DNA of 64,000 nucleotides from Planctomycetota bacterium (GCA_021414025.1 JAIOPG010000002.1:1-64000); one strand, 5' to 3'; counted from the first letter of the stretch, positions 45,302 to 53,613 are shown. The notes: generated from the letters alone by a model not told the origin. Numbers and translations: made by a program.

Positions 45302-45329
45302 ATTTTGCAGCGTGGATGAGATTTTGCAG
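45302..45329. repeat. Direct repeat ATTTTGCAG (x2, 19-bp offset)
   Basis: Copies at 45302-45310 and 45321-45329, adjacent to the previous repeat. The spacing of about two helical turns would put bound proteins on one DNA face. The rest of 45330-45549 is AT-rich and shows no gene. Confidence 0.45.
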
Positions 45330-45549
45330 AAAAAAGGGAAGGGAAGGGTTCACCGGAATTCACCTTGCTATGTTCGCAGCCATGTCAATAACAGCCCACA
45401 CCACTCAAGAAAAATTAACAATTGGCAGCACCGATTCGAATTCCCCTGCGACCTTGAGAATGCCGATCTCAATATTTGGTGGATACAATTCCGCCAATCA
45501 CTTTGGATAGTTGTCCAAGACGAAACCGAGCACAAAAAGGAACCAAGGA

Positions 45550-45789
45550 ATGACAACAGGCAACAATTACAGCGTCGGGCCGAACGAAAACGGTTGGGGA
45601 GTCAAGCGGGATGGTGCAAGCCGGTGTTCATCGGTGCACGAAACCCAAGCAAAGGCAATCAAGGCCGGGGCGGCCCTTGCCAAGGAGAGCGAGGGCGAGC
45701 TCAGGATCAAGGGCAGGGATGGAAGAATCCGCGATAGCGACACCTACGGCAAGCACGATCCGAATCCGCCGCGCGACCGGAAGCACTAG
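45550..45789 (+). CDS. DUF2188 domain protein
   Basis: 79 residues from ATG 45550 (AGGA seven bases upstream). The pattern GWGVKRDGASRCSSVHETQAKA, then LRIKGRDGRIRDSDTYGKHDPNPPRD is the DUF2188 signature: one copy of a small alpha/beta unit used to carry modified or double-stranded substrates in relatives. Function unknown. Plus strand, opposite to its neighbours; common as a stand-alone small gene in mobile elements. Confidence 0.8.
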   Translation: MTTGNNYSVGPNENGWGVKRDGASRCSSVHETQAKAIKAGAALAKESEGELRIKGRDGRIRDSDTYGKHDPNPPRDRKH

Positions 45790-45804
45790 ATCTCACCGCG
45801 CACG

Positions 45805-46251
45805 TCACGGTAATTTTGTCGGGAGTTTCCCGGTCAGGAACGCCAGGCACAACAGCACCAGCGAAGAACCGCCAACGATCGATCCGAAGGTCTCGTGGCC
45901 ATTGGTTGCGGCCAAGTACCCGAGCGTCATTCCAATGATGGCGAGGATGAAGGCGCAGACTTGGCCGATTCGCTTCTCGGTGCGCTCGCTCTTGCCGTCG
46001 GCGATGCCTGCGGCCAGCGCGTCGGCGTTGAGCTTCTGTCTCGAGCTCGCCTCGCTCTCGGCCATGACCAGAATCCGGTTCGCAAATCCCGGCGTGATCG
46101 CTTCGTAGCCTGCGAGCTCGTTGTGGTCGGGGATCGGACCGGTTCGGACCTGCTGAATCTGCTGCGTCACCAACCGCCCGGAGCCCTGGGGATTGTTCGC
46201 CATGTGCGCCGCTAGCTGACGTTCGCGTTTTTCTCGGCTCGCCCGGCCCAT
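45805..46251 (-). CDS. DUF2335 predicted membrane protein
   Basis: 148 residues. Basic N-terminus, then GPIPDHNELAGYEAITPGFANRILVMAESEASSRQ (the DUF2335 hallmark), and two C-terminal helices (VCAFILAIIGMTLGYLAA and GSSLVLLCLAFLTG). The family is widespread in prophages and integrative elements, with no defined biochemical role. Its start overlaps the small gene at 46212-46439 by 40 bases, in another frame. Confidence 0.82.
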   Translation of the reverse strand: MGRASREKRERQLAAHMANNPQGSGRLVTQQIQQVRTGPIPDHNELAGYEAITPGFANRILVMAESEASSRQKLNADALAAGIADGKSERTEKRIGQVCAFILAIIGMTLGYLAATNGHETFGSIVGGSSLVLLCLAFLTGKLPTKLP

Positions 46252-46439
46252 TCCTTCTCCTGACTGACACGGCCCATTGCACCGGCGATGTCGTTTCCGA
46301 CCGCGAACCAGTCGGCGCGCAGGGTGTCCTCGATCGACTCCTTGGGCAGCAAGTCCAAAAATCGGGACGGCGAAGGTGCCGGCAAAAGCACCACGATCGA
46401 TCCCGCGCCTGACAAAAAATTTCGAAGGCGATGATGCAT
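46212..46439 (-). CDS. Small mobile-element protein of unknown function
   Basis: 75 residues from ATG 46439. Pattern LPAPSPSRFLDLLPKESIEDTLRADWFAVGNDIAGAM resembles small proteins with an SxxxxLxxDWxxVGxD element found next to DUF2335 genes in mobile elements. It overlaps the DUF2335 start by 40 bases, suggesting translational coupling. Confidence 0.6.
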   Translation of the reverse strand: MHHRLRNFLSGAGSIVVLLPAPSPSRFLDLLPKESIEDTLRADWFAVGNDIAGAMGRVSQEKEWAGRAEKNANVS

Positions 46440-46548
46440 TTTGGTTTCTTCTCTATCGGCGACGCAGCCCTGTTGCATTAGTGAAGAACAATAGCATGCG
46501 TTTGCCACTTGGGCAAGAAACTCAATAAAAACGGCCTTGAAGGCCATC

Positions 46549-46953
46549 CTACGCGACTCGCAGTCCAAGGGCGTGGCGTGGCCCTGTATGGCGCTTGTTC
46601 GCAATGGTCATGGGCTGAAATTGGAAATCGATCGGCAGCCCGGTGAGCTTCGACAGCCGTTCTGAAATCGCGACCGTCAAGAGCAGCCAACGAGGATCGA
46701 ATTGAAATTGATTTGCGTCCGCCAGCGCCGCCGGAAACAGCTTCGCAAACTCATCGTCGGGCAGGATCATGCGCACATCGACATCGCGCCAGTCCTTGCG
46801 GACCATCGCAGAGCCGACGAGGTAGCAGTTGAAGCGTCCGAAGGCGTCGCCGAGCATCTGGCACGCTTGTTCGAGCGCGAAGATTGACGGAGCGCCGACA
46901 TAGCAAGTCTTCGTGCGCTCGGCTGGGGCTGGATTGTCCGTCGATCCGCTCAA
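46549..46953 (-). CDS. Nucleotidyltransferase-like phage protein
   Basis: 134 residues, starting at TTG 46953, which overlaps the DUF6527 stop. FNCYLVGSAMVRKDWRDVDVRM has the polymerase-beta-type nucleotidyltransferase pattern (GS followed by a DxD-like DVD), and a third acidic position may be the Asp in LPIDFQFQP. Such solitary minimal nucleotidyltransferases occur in phage accessory regions; some relatives are toxins that add nucleotides to tRNA or protein. Target unknown. Confidence 0.6.
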   Translation of the reverse strand: MSGSTDNPAPAERTKTCYVGAPSIFALEQACQMLGDAFGRFNCYLVGSAMVRKDWRDVDVRMILPDDEFAKLFPAALADANQFQFDPRWLLLTVAISERLSKLTGLPIDFQFQPMTIANKRHTGPRHALGLRVA

Positions 46954-47228
46954 GCCCACACCACCTTTCCATCGGTGATTTTGAAGTGGGCCAGGCAGGT
47001 CTTTGTGATCCAAACCGAAGGCGTCAGCGTGGGAATGTTCTTTGCGTCCCCCGAGAGCGACACCGACCAGCACGGCCGCACAGCCGGATTCGTGTTCAGC
47101 AAGATGTTGTCGCCGCAACCGCACGGGCACTCCAACACTAATTTGTTCTTGTAGACGTAGAGCACACCCGGCTTAATGTCGGGGAACCGATCGACTGATT
47201 CGGCGGTGAAGGCTTCGGTCCGCGGCAT
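46950..47228 (-). CDS. DUF6527-like small zinc protein
   Basis: 92 residues. CPCGCGDNILL supplies a Cys cluster and the C-terminus KTCLAHFKITDGKVVWA is the characteristic DUF6527 end (PCxxHFxxxxGxVxWA). The fold is a small metal-binding beta domain; function unknown, but relatives are found in phages and near ubiquitin-like or peptidase-type accessory genes. Overlaps the nucleotidyltransferase-like gene by 4 bases. Confidence 0.65.
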   Translation of the reverse strand: MPRTEAFTAESVDRFPDIKPGVLYVYKNKLVLECPCGCGDNILLNTNPAVRPCWSVSLSGDAKNIPTLTPSVWITKTCLAHFKITDGKVVWA

Positions 47229-47231
47229 CGA

Positions 47232-48782
47232 TCACGCCGCCAAATTCATCAGCGCGCGGAACATCTTCGTCGCCGCGACCCGGTAGCCGTCGGGCGATCC
47301 ACCAACGGTGTACTGCGTCGCCGGATAGAGGCCCGACGCGCCGACCGTCAGAAGGTCGCTGTTGCGAAGGTGCGCCGAGTCCTCGGCGTTGCTGCTCACA
47401 TTGTAAAGGCCGCGAGCACGCAGCCAGTCGTACGACATCATCTCCGATGAGTCCGTGACGGTGACGCCATTGAGGATTCGCGTTCCATCCGCCGCGCGCG
47501 CTCCGCCCGCCGCCCAGGAGCGCGAGGCGACCCGCATGAGTTGAAGCCGGTCCTCGGCCACGCTCGCGACTCGCGCGTGCGATGGAATGAACCACACAAC
47601 AAAATTCTCCTCGTCGAATCCGAGTTGATCGACCCAAGCGTGTTTGAGCGCGGCAAGGATTCGGCGGGCGGCAGTGAGGTAGGTCGTTCCGTCTGTGCCG
47701 AGGCTCGCGGCGTCATTCTGCCCGCTCGTGATCGCGATGCACACTCGACCGCTGCTCGACGGATTGCGGGCAGATAGCTCGCGCAGGTACTCCGCGAGGA
47801 ACATTCCCGTTCCGCCCACACCTCCCGTGAGCGTTTCAAGTCGTGTTGCCAGTTGCGCAGTCGTCAATCCACCCTGGCCGACCAGCGTTGAGTAGCCGCA
47901 GCCACAGATGCCCTGACGAACCACCGAATGCCAAAGCGGGCATGCTGGACCCGTGACGCCGTTACCCGTGTTCCAGCCATCCCACGAGCACGCAACCGCA
48001 AGTGGAGCAGTGCCTGCCGCGCCAGTGAGCGGCGACACGAAGCTGTAGACCGCTGTCTCCACGCCGGGCCCGCCAGCGGTCGAAATACTTCCCGTGTTGC
48101 CAGTTCCGCTGATGAGCGTGTTTGTACTTTTCATGGGGCGGATCTTGAACGAGCCACCTGTCTGCGAGAACTTCCCGTAAGTCAGGCGGTAGGCCAACGA
48201 CACGCCAGCACTTCCGTCCCCGCGGACTAGCGCATTCGTCGCGAGCATCCTCACGAAGTTTTGATTTGCGCCGCTCGTGAAGGTCTCTCCGGTCTTGATG
48301 TACGCGCCATCCCACGCAAAGCCCGCAAACATGTAAGGCAGCGTGATGCCACTGAAATTGTCGGCGCCGATCAGATACTGGCACAATTCCACGGCGGGAG
48401 CATCGGCCGCCGCGGCTCGCGCCGAAAGCGTGTACAGGTTCCCCGTGCCGGCTGCGGGCGCGGTTCCAGTCGCCTCGATGTGCATCTGAACGCCCTGTCC
48501 GCACATTCCACCACTCGGCGCGAACGATCCACCCGCCGACGCGCTCATGACCATCGGTGTTGAAATGATCGGGATGCCAAGCGAATCCAAAGCATCAGGA
48601 ATGCCGACGCCATAGCCCTGATAGTTCGGGTTGATCGTGGTGGAATCTCCGACCATTGCGATCTCAAATCCGACTTCGCCTCGCTCCGCGTCCGCGAGCC
48701 AGGATGAGAAGCGCGAGGATCCATGCACGCCGACCGGCAAGGCGACCGCACCACCAGACGCGAACCAGTTTCGTGTTCTCAT
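47232..48782 (-). CDS. SGNH/GDSL hydrolase-like virion protein
   Basis: 516 residues. Three SGNH-type blocks are visible: GDS at 45-47 (AMVGDSTTINP), GQND at 354-357 (ITSGQNDAAS) and DSAHL at 468-472 (Asp/His pair). The long Gly/Ser/Thr-rich insert of about 300 residues between block I and III could be a binding domain. Located at the distal end of the tail module, it may deacetylate or de-esterify host surface glycans during adsorption. No signal peptide. Coupled by ATGA to the gene upstream. Confidence 0.68.
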   Translation of the reverse strand: MRTRNWFASGGAVALPVGVHGSSRFSSWLADAERGEVGFEIAMVGDSTTINPNYQGYGVGIPDALDSLGIPIISTPMVMSASAGGSFAPSGGMCGQGVQMHIEATGTAPAAGTGNLYTLSARAAAADAPAVELCQYLIGADNFSGITLPYMFAGFAWDGAYIKTGETFTSGANQNFVRMLATNALVRGDGSAGVSLAYRLTYGKFSQTGGSFKIRPMKSTNTLISGTGNTGSISTAGGPGVETAVYSFVSPLTGAAGTAPLAVACSWDGWNTGNGVTGPACPLWHSVVRQGICGCGYSTLVGQGGLTTAQLATRLETLTGGVGGTGMFLAEYLRELSARNPSSSGRVCIAITSGQNDAASLGTDGTTYLTAARRILAALKHAWVDQLGFDEENFVVWFIPSHARVASVAEDRLQLMRVASRSWAAGGARAADGTRILNGVTVTDSSEMMSYDWLRARGLYNVSSNAEDSAHLRNSDLLTVGASGLYPATQYTVGGSPDGYRVAATKMFRALMNLAA

Positions 48783-49372
48783 AGCGGGTGGAAGAACAGG
48801 CCCATGTCGGCCTCGATGTCGCAGATCATGTCGGCCAGGAAGAACTCGCCGCCCCTGGGATCAGCCATGCACGCGGCCGAATCCAGGCTGTCGGGATTGA
48901 GGTCGTAGGGATTGAGCACATCGACCGCGGGGCCCCACACCTGCTCGATCTTGTTGAAGAGGAAGTGATCGACCAGCTCCCCTTCCACGTAGCGGTTGAT
49001 CTTGCAGTCGGCGCTGGGCGTGTCCGCAAAACCGCAGGTGAAAGCCGCGAACGGCTGGAAGGCGTAATTGACGAGCTTGGTCTTCCCGTCGGAGCTGTAG
49101 GAGGTGTCCGTGTTACCGCGGTAGAGCATGAATCCACAGCCCGTCGGAAGCTCGTCGGTCGGATCCAGTGAAATGCACGGGATCAGCAAGCCGAGGCTCG
49201 GCTTCCAGAACTTGTCGCCATCCCAGAGCACTCCGGCGCTGGGCAGATCTGTGGTCGGAAGCCTTCCGGCGTAGCCACCGGTGGACGCCGCCGCCATCGG
49301 CAGCAGTGAAAGCGGCCACTGTCGCGTGCCTTGGCACAGTCTTGGATCGTCTTGGGCGTTGAGCAGGGACAT
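48779..49372 (-). CDS. Hypothetical phage tail-region protein
   Basis: 197 residues from ATG 49372 with GAGG about 9 bases upstream. No recognised domain. Composition is rich in Asp, Gly, aromatic residues and several Cys (TGCGF, FTCGF, ADCK). First gene downstream of the control element at 49411-49509 and directly before the SGNH-like protein, so probably an adsorption-apparatus protein. Confidence 0.6.
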   Translation of the reverse strand: MSLLNAQDDPRLCQGTRQWPLSLLPMAAASTGGYAGRLPTTDLPSAGVLWDGDKFWKPSLGLLIPCISLDPTDELPTGCGFMLYRGNTDTSYSSDGKTKLVNYAFQPFAAFTCGFADTPSADCKINRYVEGELVDHFLFNKIEQVWGPAVDVLNPYDLNPDSLDSAACMADPRGGEFFLADMICDIEADMGLFFHPL

Positions 49373-49410
49373 GGTGAGGTCCTCGTGAGGCTTGGATGTA
49401 GCGCAGTCGT

Positions 49411-49509
49411 TCACCCTATACAGACATGGAGAAGCCACCCAAACTCCAAAATTTCCTGATTTCTTGAAAATTGGTCAGAAAAGAGAGCCCGAACGGCTAC
49501 CGGTGGCCC
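49411..49509. promoter_or_regulatory. Composite control element, copy B
   Basis: A divergent intergenic element: TCACCCTATACAGACATG at 49411-49428 (minus-strand reading has TGTATAGGGTGA, with a possible -10 TATAGG) and CGGCTACCGGTGGCCC at 49494-49509. The same two blocks with identical 79-base offset occur at 53490-53588. It would control the minus-strand gene at 48779-49372 and the plus-strand lysozyme-like gene. Confidence 0.65.
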
Positions 49510-49645
49510 GCACCGAACCCCCACGTGTTTTGCGAAACGGTTGCTGGTCAATTGGGTAGTCGGTCAGAGGGCACCACGGTTTGGGGTGGAATGCAGGCAT
49601 CCACAGACATTGAATTAGATCCGCCCCTCGCATAAAATCAGCGAC

Positions 49646-50186
49646 ATGAAGATCGCCATTTCAATCGTGCTCTGTCTCACCTCTGTTGTCTTTGCGGCGC
49701 CGCCAAGAACCGCGCCGCCGAGTCAACCATCGAACCAGCCGGGCTTCAGCCGGGGTGGGCGGCCCGATTCTGAGATGGATGCAAAGGGAGAGCATTCGAA
49801 GACCGACATCCAGCGACTGCTCAACGCCATGAGGCAGGCTGAGTGTGCCGGAAACGACCAGCTCCGCAACAAGGATGGAATGCGCATTGGACCGTATCAG
49901 ATTTCCCAAAAAATATTGGGAGGCGGCCGTTGAGCACAATCCAAAGTTGAATGGGAAGTAGGAGGATTGTTTCCGACTCGCCTACGCACAGAGCATCGTC
50001 AAGGAGCACTGGGCTGAGTTCGCCGGAGAGAATCCAAGCCTTGCCGAATTGGCTGCTTGCCACCGTTCGGGTAAGGGAGGCGCTGGTGGCGCTCCTGCGG
50101 CCGCACAGGCAGGAACCGATGGCCGCGGCCAAGATAGATCGACCGATTACAACGCGATCGTCAAACGCCTGATGAAGGCCTCGTAG
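49646..50186 (+). pseudogene. Broken secreted lysozyme-like endolysin
   Basis: Starts with a signal peptide (MKIAISIVLCLTSVVFA) and continues to IGPYQISQK, then hits TGA at 49931-49933. Removing one A from the six-A run at 49908-49913 opens the frame as YWEAAVEHNPKLNGK, then TAG (49959-49961), then EDCFRLAYAQSIVKEHW onward to TAG 50184-50186. The GPYQI, YW, EDC and HRSGKGG pattern resembles i-type (destabilase-like) lysozymes. So at least one frameshift and one nonsense change are needed to explain it. Codon 55-65 region holds the likely catalytic Glu in AMRQAECAGND. Confidence 0.68.
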
Positions 50187-50195
50187 TTCCCGTTC

Positions 50196-50648
50196 TTATT
50201 TTGGATTTTGGACTCGCCTGCCAATCAACTGGTGCGCGATTGTCCCAGCCACTCCGACGAGGGCCTGGCCCGCGGTCTTGAGCGAGCCGCCAATCCCTTT
50301 GACAGCCCGCCACTTCTTCTCCGGCTCCGGGAGGGGGCACTCCGCACCGGCCAGGGTGACACGGACGACGATCTGGCCGCGCGGGTTGCCGCGACAACCG
50401 CACTTCTGGCAGTGGCCGCCCCTGTTCCATTCGCAGGGGTCACATTTCGCGCGACGGGCCGCGGCGTCGGCGGCGCTCGCCGGGCCATGGATCGCGTGCT
50501 CGGCCTCGATAGTGAGGTACTGCTTCGCCTTGCTTGTGAAACTCTTTTCCTTCGCCGGCGCGGGTGGGTCGAGTCCAAGGGCAGCGTTCAACTTCGCCTC
50601 CTGCTTTGCCAGGAATTGCTGTCGATGTTGTTCGATGAATTCTTTCAT
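50196..50648 (-). CDS. Phage protein with a Cys-rich metal-binding motif
   Basis: 150 residues from ATG 50648, coupled by ATGA to the Cys-rich gene. Charged helical N-terminus (EQHRQQFLAKQEAKLN), then CDPCEWNRGGHCQKCGCRGN and a later AECPLPEPEKKW, resembling the small zinc motif (CxxC, C, CGC, CP) seen in phage structural-region proteins. A weakly hydrophobic C-terminus (AGQALVGVAGTIAHQL) follows. Role unknown. Confidence 0.62.
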   Translation of the reverse strand: MKEFIEQHRQQFLAKQEAKLNAALGLDPPAPAKEKSFTSKAKQYLTIEAEHAIHGPASAADAAARRAKCDPCEWNRGGHCQKCGCRGNPRGQIVVRVTLAGAECPLPEPEKKWRAVKGIGGSLKTAGQALVGVAGTIAHQLIGRRVQNPK

Positions 50649-51673
50649 GGGCAGGTGGAGGAACTGAATGCGTAACTTGAGTAGCCGCCGATGATCGGTG
50701 TCGCGCACACATAAGAGTCGACCGGATCACACAAGTCTTCAAACCCTGAATCGGTGTCCTCGACCAGGCCTGTTTCGATGCACTTGCAGCAGCTCGTGTG
50801 GTGGTCGAAGCTTCCGGAGATGTAGACATCGCCTTCGCCGCTCCACGATTCAGTGTTGCAGTAGCACGAGCCCGCGTAGGCGGCAATGACCGCAGCACAG
50901 CTGGCGCCGCCGAGCGTGGTGGATTCGCAGGTGACCGTGACCGTGGTTTCACCAGGGCAATTCTCGTCACCAAAGGAATCGGTGGCTTCTCCAACCAGCG
51001 CGGCGGTCACGATTTCGATTTGCGGATCCCCGGCGACGAAGGTGTAGAGCCTCCACGCCGTAGTTGATTCTGAAATGAATGAGGCATCGCGCAGGGTCTC
51101 GGGGCCGTGCGTGCAGCAAGAGGTTCCGCCCCAAGTGGAAAGACCGTGGACGATGAAGCGAAGAAAGACCAGCGTGCACACGTCGCCGGTATTGGGGCAT
51201 GGGTTGCCATCGCACTCGACCCCGCGCCGGAACACGCCAACGCTGGCACCCGAGACAGTCTCTTCCTCGCACTCGCATTCGGTTTTGTTGTCCAGGCAGG
51301 ACTTGCTGCCGTCGGTCAGGTTGGTGACGCAACAGGATCCCAGGCACCCATCTGGGCAGGTGTTGTCGGCGAGCACCAGCACGCCATCGAGCTCGTCGCA
51401 CTCAGCTTCGGTCTTGTCCGTGGCGCACGCGCACACTTCGTATGGCTCGTTCCCACAGTCAACCGGCACGGCGGTGTAGGTCACCGTCAGCTCTGGAAAT
51501 TCGGCGGCCAGCGCGCTGCACTCTTCTTCGGTCAATCCATATTCGCAACCAACGGGATTGTCTTCAGCGTCAACAGCGCAGCACGAGCTGGGGCATGGAT
51601 CAGTGACCATGGCCCGGTAGCAGCAGGCGCCGGTGCCCCCGCCGCAACAGCAAGCCGCCAGCATCATGCTCAT
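50645..51673 (-). CDS. Extremely cysteine-rich virion-region protein
   Basis: 342 residues with about 37 cysteines, including CCC and several CC pairs. The N-terminal half reads as degenerate repeats of about 55 residues: GACCYRAM to EECSALAAEFP to VDC, then VCACATDKTEAECDELDG to SCCVT and CLDNKTECECEEE. This resembles the GACC-xx-x-C-x-EEC-GG repeat of planctomycete surface proteins. The C-terminal half (about 170-342) looks beta-rich. No signal peptide. Probably an adhesin-like tail component that needs oxidising conditions or metal to fold. ATGA overlaps on both sides. Confidence 0.72.
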   Translation of the reverse strand: MSMMLAACCCGGGTGACCYRAMVTDPCPSSCCAVDAEDNPVGCEYGLTEEECSALAAEFPELTVTYTAVPVDCGNEPYEVCACATDKTEAECDELDGVLVLADNTCPDGCLGSCCVTNLTDGSKSCLDNKTECECEEETVSGASVGVFRRGVECDGNPCPNTGDVCTLVFLRFIVHGLSTWGGTSCCTHGPETLRDASFISESTTAWRLYTFVAGDPQIEIVTAALVGEATDSFGDENCPGETTVTVTCESTTLGGASCAAVIAAYAGSCYCNTESWSGEGDVYISGSFDHHTSCCKCIETGLVEDTDSGFEDLCDPVDSYVCATPIIGGYSSYAFSSSTCP

Positions 51674-52608
51674 CCGCAGGTCCCGTCCAGGGCGTTGGGC
51701 AACGAGTACGAGTACCGCATGGCCGTCCCGTCCCAGCTGCGGGTCATGGTCACCACAGTCTCATTGGCGATCGGCTGCAGGGTGAGGCCGTTGAAGTTGG
51801 CCACGGTGATGCCTGGCCCGACCTTGGTCGCGTCCAGCTCCTGCACTCGCTCGACCCCGTTGTAGGCGTAGTCGATCGCGTTCACGCCGGACCCGGCGCC
51901 GCCGGTCCAAGCCCCATCGGTGGCCCACACCCCGCCGGATCCCAGGGCGGTGTCCTTCCACTGACTCTTCCAGCGGTTGGTCCCGATCGAGGTGTATCCG
52001 GTGAGGATCGCCTTGAAGGTAAAATTATGCGTCTGTCGGCCCAGGCGGACGATGGCAAGCTTCTTGCCGGTGCCCGACTCCTTCCACAGGATGTCGGCGG
52101 ATCCGCAGTAGCTGGACTCCAGGAGCCCATCGTCGCCGATGGCGCCGCTGCTCGGGGTGGCCTGAACGTGGGGAATGTCGGCGCTGAAGTGTGCCGCGGA
52201 CCCGATATTGAGGTAGACCCCCAGCAAACCGTCAATGGACGCTCGAGCGACCCTGCCGTCCTGGACTGGCTCGAGCAGCACGGCGAAGAGCCCAACTCCG
52301 CTGGCGGGCTCAGGGAGCTTTCCCTTCATCACCACGCGCTTGAGCAAGTCTTGGTTCGGGTCTCCGCTGGCCGGGGTGAAGATCGGGCCGTCCAGCTGCA
52401 CCACGCCGTGGCGGGGCATGCTGGAGCCGGTGGTGTTCTTGATGAGGACGATGGAAGGGTCGCGGCCAGCGTCACCACCATCCGACACCAGGCCAGCCCG
52501 GCCGCCCCGGCGGTCCCGGACCATGCTCTCGACATCGTTCCAGATCCCGGCGCCAATCCGCAGCGGGTCGCCTGGCTTGACTGGCTGCATGTCTTCGCCG
52601 GTGGCCAT
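51670..52608 (-). CDS. Hypothetical virion protein
   Basis: 312 residues from ATG 52608 (GTG 52617 is possible). No recognised domain. Composition is Gly/Ser/Thr/Asp-rich with many short beta-type stretches (GVVQLDGPIFTPASGD, VYLNIGSAAHFSADIP), typical of phage structural or fibre proteins. Situated between two other virion-region genes with 2-4-base junctions. Confidence 0.62.
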   Translation of the reverse strand: MATGEDMQPVKPGDPLRIGAGIWNDVESMVRDRRGGRAGLVSDGGDAGRDPSIVLIKNTTGSSMPRHGVVQLDGPIFTPASGDPNQDLLKRVVMKGKLPEPASGVGLFAVLLEPVQDGRVARASIDGLLGVYLNIGSAAHFSADIPHVQATPSSGAIGDDGLLESSYCGSADILWKESGTGKKLAIVRLGRQTHNFTFKAILTGYTSIGTNRWKSQWKDTALGSGGVWATDGAWTGGAGSGVNAIDYAYNGVERVQELDATKVGPGITVANFNGLTLQPIANETVVTMTRSWDGTAMRYSYSLPNALDGTCG

Positions 52609-52610
52609 GC

Positions 52611-53435
52611 TCACCACCCCAAAAGCGTGTTGAAGCTCTTCCGCTCATAGACCAGTTCGACGTAGCAGGACACGGGCCGCTTGATCACGCGCTTGGCCGT
52701 GGCATCCTCGGTTTCGTCGTACAGGAACCAGAGGTAGTCCCAGCCGTCCTTGTTGATGCCGCTGAAGGGCCCGATGGATCCACTGACCAAGTTGGCGCTC
52801 GCCAGGAATCGGTAGGTGATCGGGCACCAGCCGCCGTTTGGCGAAGCGCCACGTGCACCCAGGAACAGCGCCTCGCCCGCGGCATAGCCGTTCCAAGTGG
52901 CGTCGTTGACCTTCCCGGTGCACTGGAAGAGTTTGTTCTTGAACGTAGTGTCAACGTCCGCTGGGTCGTAATACCGGGTGTCGCTCCAGGCGTAGGTTGA
53001 CACCACGCGCGAGACCCCCTGAGCCCCGGAGTCGGTGACATTGATTGCGCTCTTGAAGTCCGGGGCCGTGCCGGAGATGCCCGTGGCCATGATCTTCTGT
53101 TTGGTTTGGAGCGAGACGAACATTGTCTCGTTGCCGCCACCGGTGTCGAACTCCCACGTGGGATCCGGAGCCGACGAAAAATCAATTTGGTTCAGCGCGT
53201 ACTGAACCGTAACGAAAAACTTGAAGGAGCCGAAGCTTTCCACCTGGCCAGGCCAACCTGCTTTGATGATGAACCCGTCGAAGGTCAAGTAGGAGGGTGC
53301 TACAGCCTTCACGGCAGTGAGGGCTTCATTCTCTGTGGTTGCACCCTCAACGATGTACCTTCGCGTGGCCGTGAGCGCGGACCCGCTTCCGCTTGTCGTG
53401 GTGCCAATCAGGAGCTCTGTCGCGACGGCGCTCAT
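52611..53435 (-). CDS. Conserved tail-associated protein
   Basis: 274 residues from ATG 53435. Recurrent features are a tube-like or beta-sandwich pattern with a C-terminal stretch CPITYRFLASANLV, KDGWDYLWFLYDETED and KRPVSCYVELVYE that I associate with a conserved protein of planctomycete phage-like clusters. First gene downstream of control element A, so it begins a separate transcript of tail-tip genes after the tape measure. Confidence 0.62.
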   Translation of the reverse strand: MSAVATELLIGTTTSGSGSALTATRRYIVEGATTENEALTAVKAVAPSYLTFDGFIIKAGWPGQVESFGSFKFFVTVQYALNQIDFSSAPDPTWEFDTGGGNETMFVSLQTKQKIMATGISGTAPDFKSAINVTDSGAQGVSRVVSTYAWSDTRYYDPADVDTTFKNKLFQCTGKVNDATWNGYAAGEALFLGARGASPNGGWCPITYRFLASANLVSGSIGPFSGINKDGWDYLWFLYDETEDATAKRVIKRPVSCYVELVYERKSFNTLLGW

Positions 53436-53489
53436 GGGGGCGAGCGCGTGGAGCGACAGCGGATCCAAACCGCTGCCACCGCAAGCTGC

Positions 53490-53588
53490 TCACCCTATAC
53501 AGACATGAGAGGGGGTCGAAAACCAGAAAAATCGCGGGTTACATGAAAAATCGTGTTGAAAAAGTGACATTTGGGCTACCGGTAGCCC
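53490..53588. promoter_or_regulatory. Composite control element, copy A
   Basis: TCACCCTATACAGACATG at 53490-53507 and a perfect 16-bp palindrome GGGCTACCGGTAGCCC at 53573-53588. The intervening about 65 bases are AT-rich and only partly alike in the two copies. Located between a minus-strand tail gene and the plus-strand GYF gene. Read on the minus strand, TGTATAGGG may be the -10 region; the palindrome is a likely dimer-binding operator. Confidence 0.68.
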
Positions 53589-53613
53589 GGAGCCGTGGCA
53601 TAAATTGGTGGTC

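Noticed and set aside
45213-45353. 47-residue N-terminal extension of the integrase
   Set aside because: The upstream stretch is AT-rich, contains the direct repeats, and does not resemble an integrase N-terminus; ATG 45212 fits the domain start.
49908-49961. Programmed frameshift plus stop readthrough in the lysozyme-like gene
   Set aside because: Two independent recoding events would be needed within 50 bases and no stimulatory structure is evident; a pseudogene or sequence error is simpler.
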